DNA from: Liolophura sinensis
Taxonomy: Eukaryota; Mollusca; Polyplacophora; Chitonida; Chitonidae
Direction: 5' to 3'
DNA: 64,000 bases
Assembly (NCBI RefSeq): GCF_032854445.1
Contig: NC_088303.1
Coordinates: 28,687,265 to 28,751,264, forward strand
The position numbers were made by a program, and so were the translations under genes. The notes below the pieces were generated by a model. That model was given only the letters and a program-made list of their open reading frames with translations, ran no database searches and was not told the DNA's origin. How positions within the stretch are numbered: the first letter of the stretch is position 1; each line of letters begins with the position of its first letter. This document shows positions 60,746 through 64,000 of this stretch, piece after piece.

Positions 60746-61549
60746 GGTAATTTTAGACCATGGTCTTGTGTACTCATTACCGTCGTTATCCATGCATGCT
60801 CATACAACCTTAGGCGATTCATTTCAATGCAATTATGACGCCACTTCCCTCTTCCAATGGCTTTGTAAATACATATATTTGAGTATACAACTTGTGTTCT
60901 TTTGTGACATTACCACGCAAAATTGAACCATACTTAATGACGTTTTACACAACTCGAAAAATGTACAGTTATGCATATGTAACACATTTCAAATTTTCCT
61001 ATCGCCTCGGAATTCAGAAGCATGAAGACAAAATATTTTATGCATATATACCAAAATTTAATGTATATATTCTCTAATACAGTTTCACCACAAATGCCCG
61101 TATCTCTATGCATAAATGTATAAGCATATGTTCTATTTCTTCTTGCAGATGCAAAAACATCTCACAAATGCCTGATGCATTCCTCTGTCTGGGAGATGTG
61201 CAATGCTCAAGTGATACACACTGATATATACTGAGTCGGTTATTCCTATGACCTTGTCACAAAAACCGAAGAGCAATTCCGTCTGGGAATAGAAATGTCT
61301 TAATCTAGATCTTTAATCTACTGTGAGTGACTGAGTGTGTCAAACAGGTTTGATTGAGCGTTGTGTTACATGAACCTGTAAGAAGGATATACTGTGATCT
61401 CTGAAATGGTAAGCTGACTGTCATCAAACCTTTCTCTTTCTTGAGTATGTTCTGAAAAACAATGGGCAAAATGAGTCTTTAAATACCTCACCTTGGATTT
61501 TTAGCATATATGAATAAAATGAATGATTGAATAAAACTCCCACAAATGA
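60746..61549. other. Interval with no recognised feature
   Basis: I see no gene, SINE or tandem repeat, only a 61-codon frame at 60892 without family resemblance. A loose similarity of the 61190-61400 part to 48560-48750 is too weak to call. Confidence 0.4.
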
Positions 61550-64000
61550 AAAAAATGTTCAAGAAAAAATATGATACAGTTACTAGCTTTCAAGAAACTC
61601 CTAGGTTCCTGGCCCCTGAGTGGTGTCAAGATGGTGTTTCAGAAAACACACTAGTCATTTGGCTCTGGCTGTGTGAGATAAATTCGAGTAAAATAAACGC
61701 ATATATAAATAGAATTCATCGAGGTAAGAAAATAAAATTCATACAGATGTGTAACAGTTGTCAGTAAATGTATTATGTATTGTTGTTCAACTATTTGATC
61801 ACAAGAGGTTTTAAACCTCGATGTGAGTTATATACACCCGTGCATTGCACCCGTATAACAGCGGTACTTATTATATTCCTGCTTGTCTACGGTGCTAAAA
61901 GTTTCTACGTAATAAAAAAGTGTAAAAATCTCAACTGAGTTATTAAAGCAAACGATATGTAGTGTCCGAATTCTGCCTCATTCCAAGATCTGTCCCATGA
62001 ACGACATTGAATGTCATCTCTGTCCCCCCAGGTCAAATGCAATTTGACAGAAAGCTAACTGACAGAAGGTATTAGTCTCTCTAATACAAGGCTATAATCC
62101 CCAGTCAGTGTTTGCCGCCAAAATGCTAGTAAAAGTTGCTCAGTAACGATGTTAGTCTGACTCAAAAGAACAACACAGAAGTGAGATTAAAGCCGCGTCG
62201 TGTTTTAACGCCTCAAAGGACATATAGTCATACAATAGATCAATAAATCGTGGACACTTTGTTCACCGTAGGGTGAAAGTAAAACGGGGCCAACTTTTAA
62301 AAGCCTTCTGTGCAGGCTACCCAGTATAACTTATAGACACGTCATGGATAGATAAACCGTCGCTAACGATGCCTAACAGTAAACGGCAAAAAGATCAAAA
62401 CTAAAACCTTTTACTCATGAATGATGTATTCATTTAGATCTGTTTTCAAGGCTATGGAAACTTCCTCCCTTAATAGAACAAGTAACAAACTTTTAATGGT
62501 TAAGATCAATGTTCCAATAACTCCAGCCCTTTAGAACAATCGAACAGTGGATTTTAACAGCATATTTCGGAAAGTGCAGGACTGACCGCCAGATCATGGG
62601 GAATTCCGATTGGCCTGCACTCGACTGGAAGCATTACCTTTTTTATTTTCCCTTTCTTCCCCTATCGCGTCTAAACATTCCCTTGTCCCAATATTACTCT
62701 AGATCCCCGCGCCGGGCGAATTCGAATAAAACCACAGAACCGTAATCTTCTTAACAAACATCAAAAGTGTATTAATGTGAGAAAATTAATTGATTTTATG
62801 GATATGTTTCCACCTCAATTGTCACGATAAACTCTAGAAAATGGCTCTGAATAAATAGTCTCTCTAATTAGGTTGTCATAAAGTCATCACATCGATTGAT
62901 CCCTCAAAAAAAAAATAAAACTGAAGGAGCTTAAAACATAGAGAACAGCATTTATCCCCTTCCACAACCCACAACCAACCCCTGAAAAATATTCTTTATT
63001 CGTTTACATTCAGCTTACATCAACGACATCTGAACACAAATATTGATATCCGCAGACATGATACACTTGCAGACAGGATTTACCTACATGCTCTCAGGCC
63101 AATGACTTAGTTGTGCTATGTGACGATATAGCCTATGTATACAACCAAATGTAGTAGTTCAGACCAATTAATAACGATAAATCAATGGTACAGTTATTAT
63201 AATCAGAGCGAGCGACCTGATTAGCAAAATGGCTGATAACATCCATGATTATGTCTTAACTTCCCTAATATATAATATAAACAAAGCTAGAGGGTAACCC
63301 ACTGGATTATGGTTTTCTAGTCCAGCATTTAATGACCTTCCATAAATGAAGACCTTCCTGAGGCTACGAGGACACTCATAGAAGACACGCCCCGCTTGCA
63401 AGCAACAGCAACCAGCGCTCGAATGTGATGTTGGTTTCTGTTTTGCTCTTCGTTATGAATGTCTCAGGGCAACTTGCCTTAAGTTACAAAACGTTGCCAG
63501 TAACACCATCCCATTAGTGTTGCCTACGCAGAAATGCCTCTTCCGTACCCTTGTTTACGAAGGTGAATCTAGGATTAGAAACCAAGATTTGTATACTAAT
63601 CTTATAGCATCTTTCCTGTCAAACAGAACATAGGATAATTGACAAAAGTTGTGTCGACATTTTACATGGGACGTGAGAATCACAACGTGACGTGTGTGGA
63701 GAAGCTGGGTTCAGAATTCCCCAACCACTGTCTTAAGTGTGTCTTTACGTCATCTTGCTTCGTGAGTTAAAAATGCCATTTTTTTGCAACACGTCGTTTG
63801 CTCACGACCTACACATATCACTAATTGTTCAAAGTGAATACCCGAAATTTTCTCGAAAACATTATCGAACAGAACATTGGCTCACAGACAAAGGCTGGCT
63901 TGAGACCATAACACGACAATATGTGCACTATGGATCGATTTAGTACGTTTTTATTTGTCAACGCCAAGAACGATTCTGCATTTTGCAAGTTAACAATCGT
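61550..64000 (+). repeat. Direct duplication pair, right member (runs off the window)
   Basis: This is the partner of 49990-53150, about 11 kb upstream. The segment 51890-52590, which includes the SINE fragment, is mostly missing here, giving the shorter spacing at 63290-63440. The duplication continues past the window edge. Confidence 0.8.

Overview
This window looks like a gene-poor, repeat-rich stretch of animal nuclear DNA. It is AT-rich by eye, has no operons or ribosome binding sites, and almost every open frame is under about 140 codons. At least twelve copies of a tRNA-headed SINE, with (ATTT)n tails and a conserved block reading ACGACGGCGGCCAGCATTAT, resemble SINEs I associate with molluscs and other lophotrochozoans. 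I infer a mollusc, perhaps a bivalve, with moderate to low confidence. I found no host protein-coding gene, rRNA or functional tRNA.

The only long coding region is the 1,287-codon Gag-Pol frame of a Ty3/gypsy-type LTR retrotransposon at 30183-36294, on the minus strand. Its 1,000 and 1,006 bp LTRs differ by two visible substitutions and one 6-bp indel. It has a 4-bp target duplication (ATAA), a primer site resembling the tRNA-Pro type, and a polypurine tract. The domain order is Gag, protease, integrase, then RT connection and RNase H at the C-terminus. Integrase upstream of RNase H is the Gmr1-like order. The fingers and palm of reverse transcriptase, with the YxDD motif, are missing although the frame is unbroken. 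This looks like a recently moved element that needs reverse transcriptase from elsewhere.

Nearly all the rest is one old repeat landscape copied several times in both orientations. Copy A (about 360-10930) and copy B (about 13970-25620) lie in the same direction. Copy C (about 36960-48650) is an inverted copy of the A/B sequence, so B and C form a palindrome-like structure with arms of more than 11 kb. The centre (26.7-30.2 kb, resuming at 36.3 kb after the LTR element) is repeated directly at 52.5-59.5 kb. That second copy keeps the empty LTR-element target site. A further direct pair is 49.99-53.15 kb and 61.55-64.0 kb, and short extra copies lie at 25.7-26.7, 29.5-29.95 and 60.1-60.6 kb.

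Within these copies lie a 31-bp minisatellite (monomeric in A, a 124-bp four-unit higher-order array in B, remnants in C), three tRNA-derived SINE families, a broken Tc1-type transposase, a perfect 67-bp palindrome in A, and a local fold-back at 40.3-42.6 kb. No genes appear to work together here; the biology is that of mobile elements and segmental duplication. All percentages and homology limits were judged by eye.
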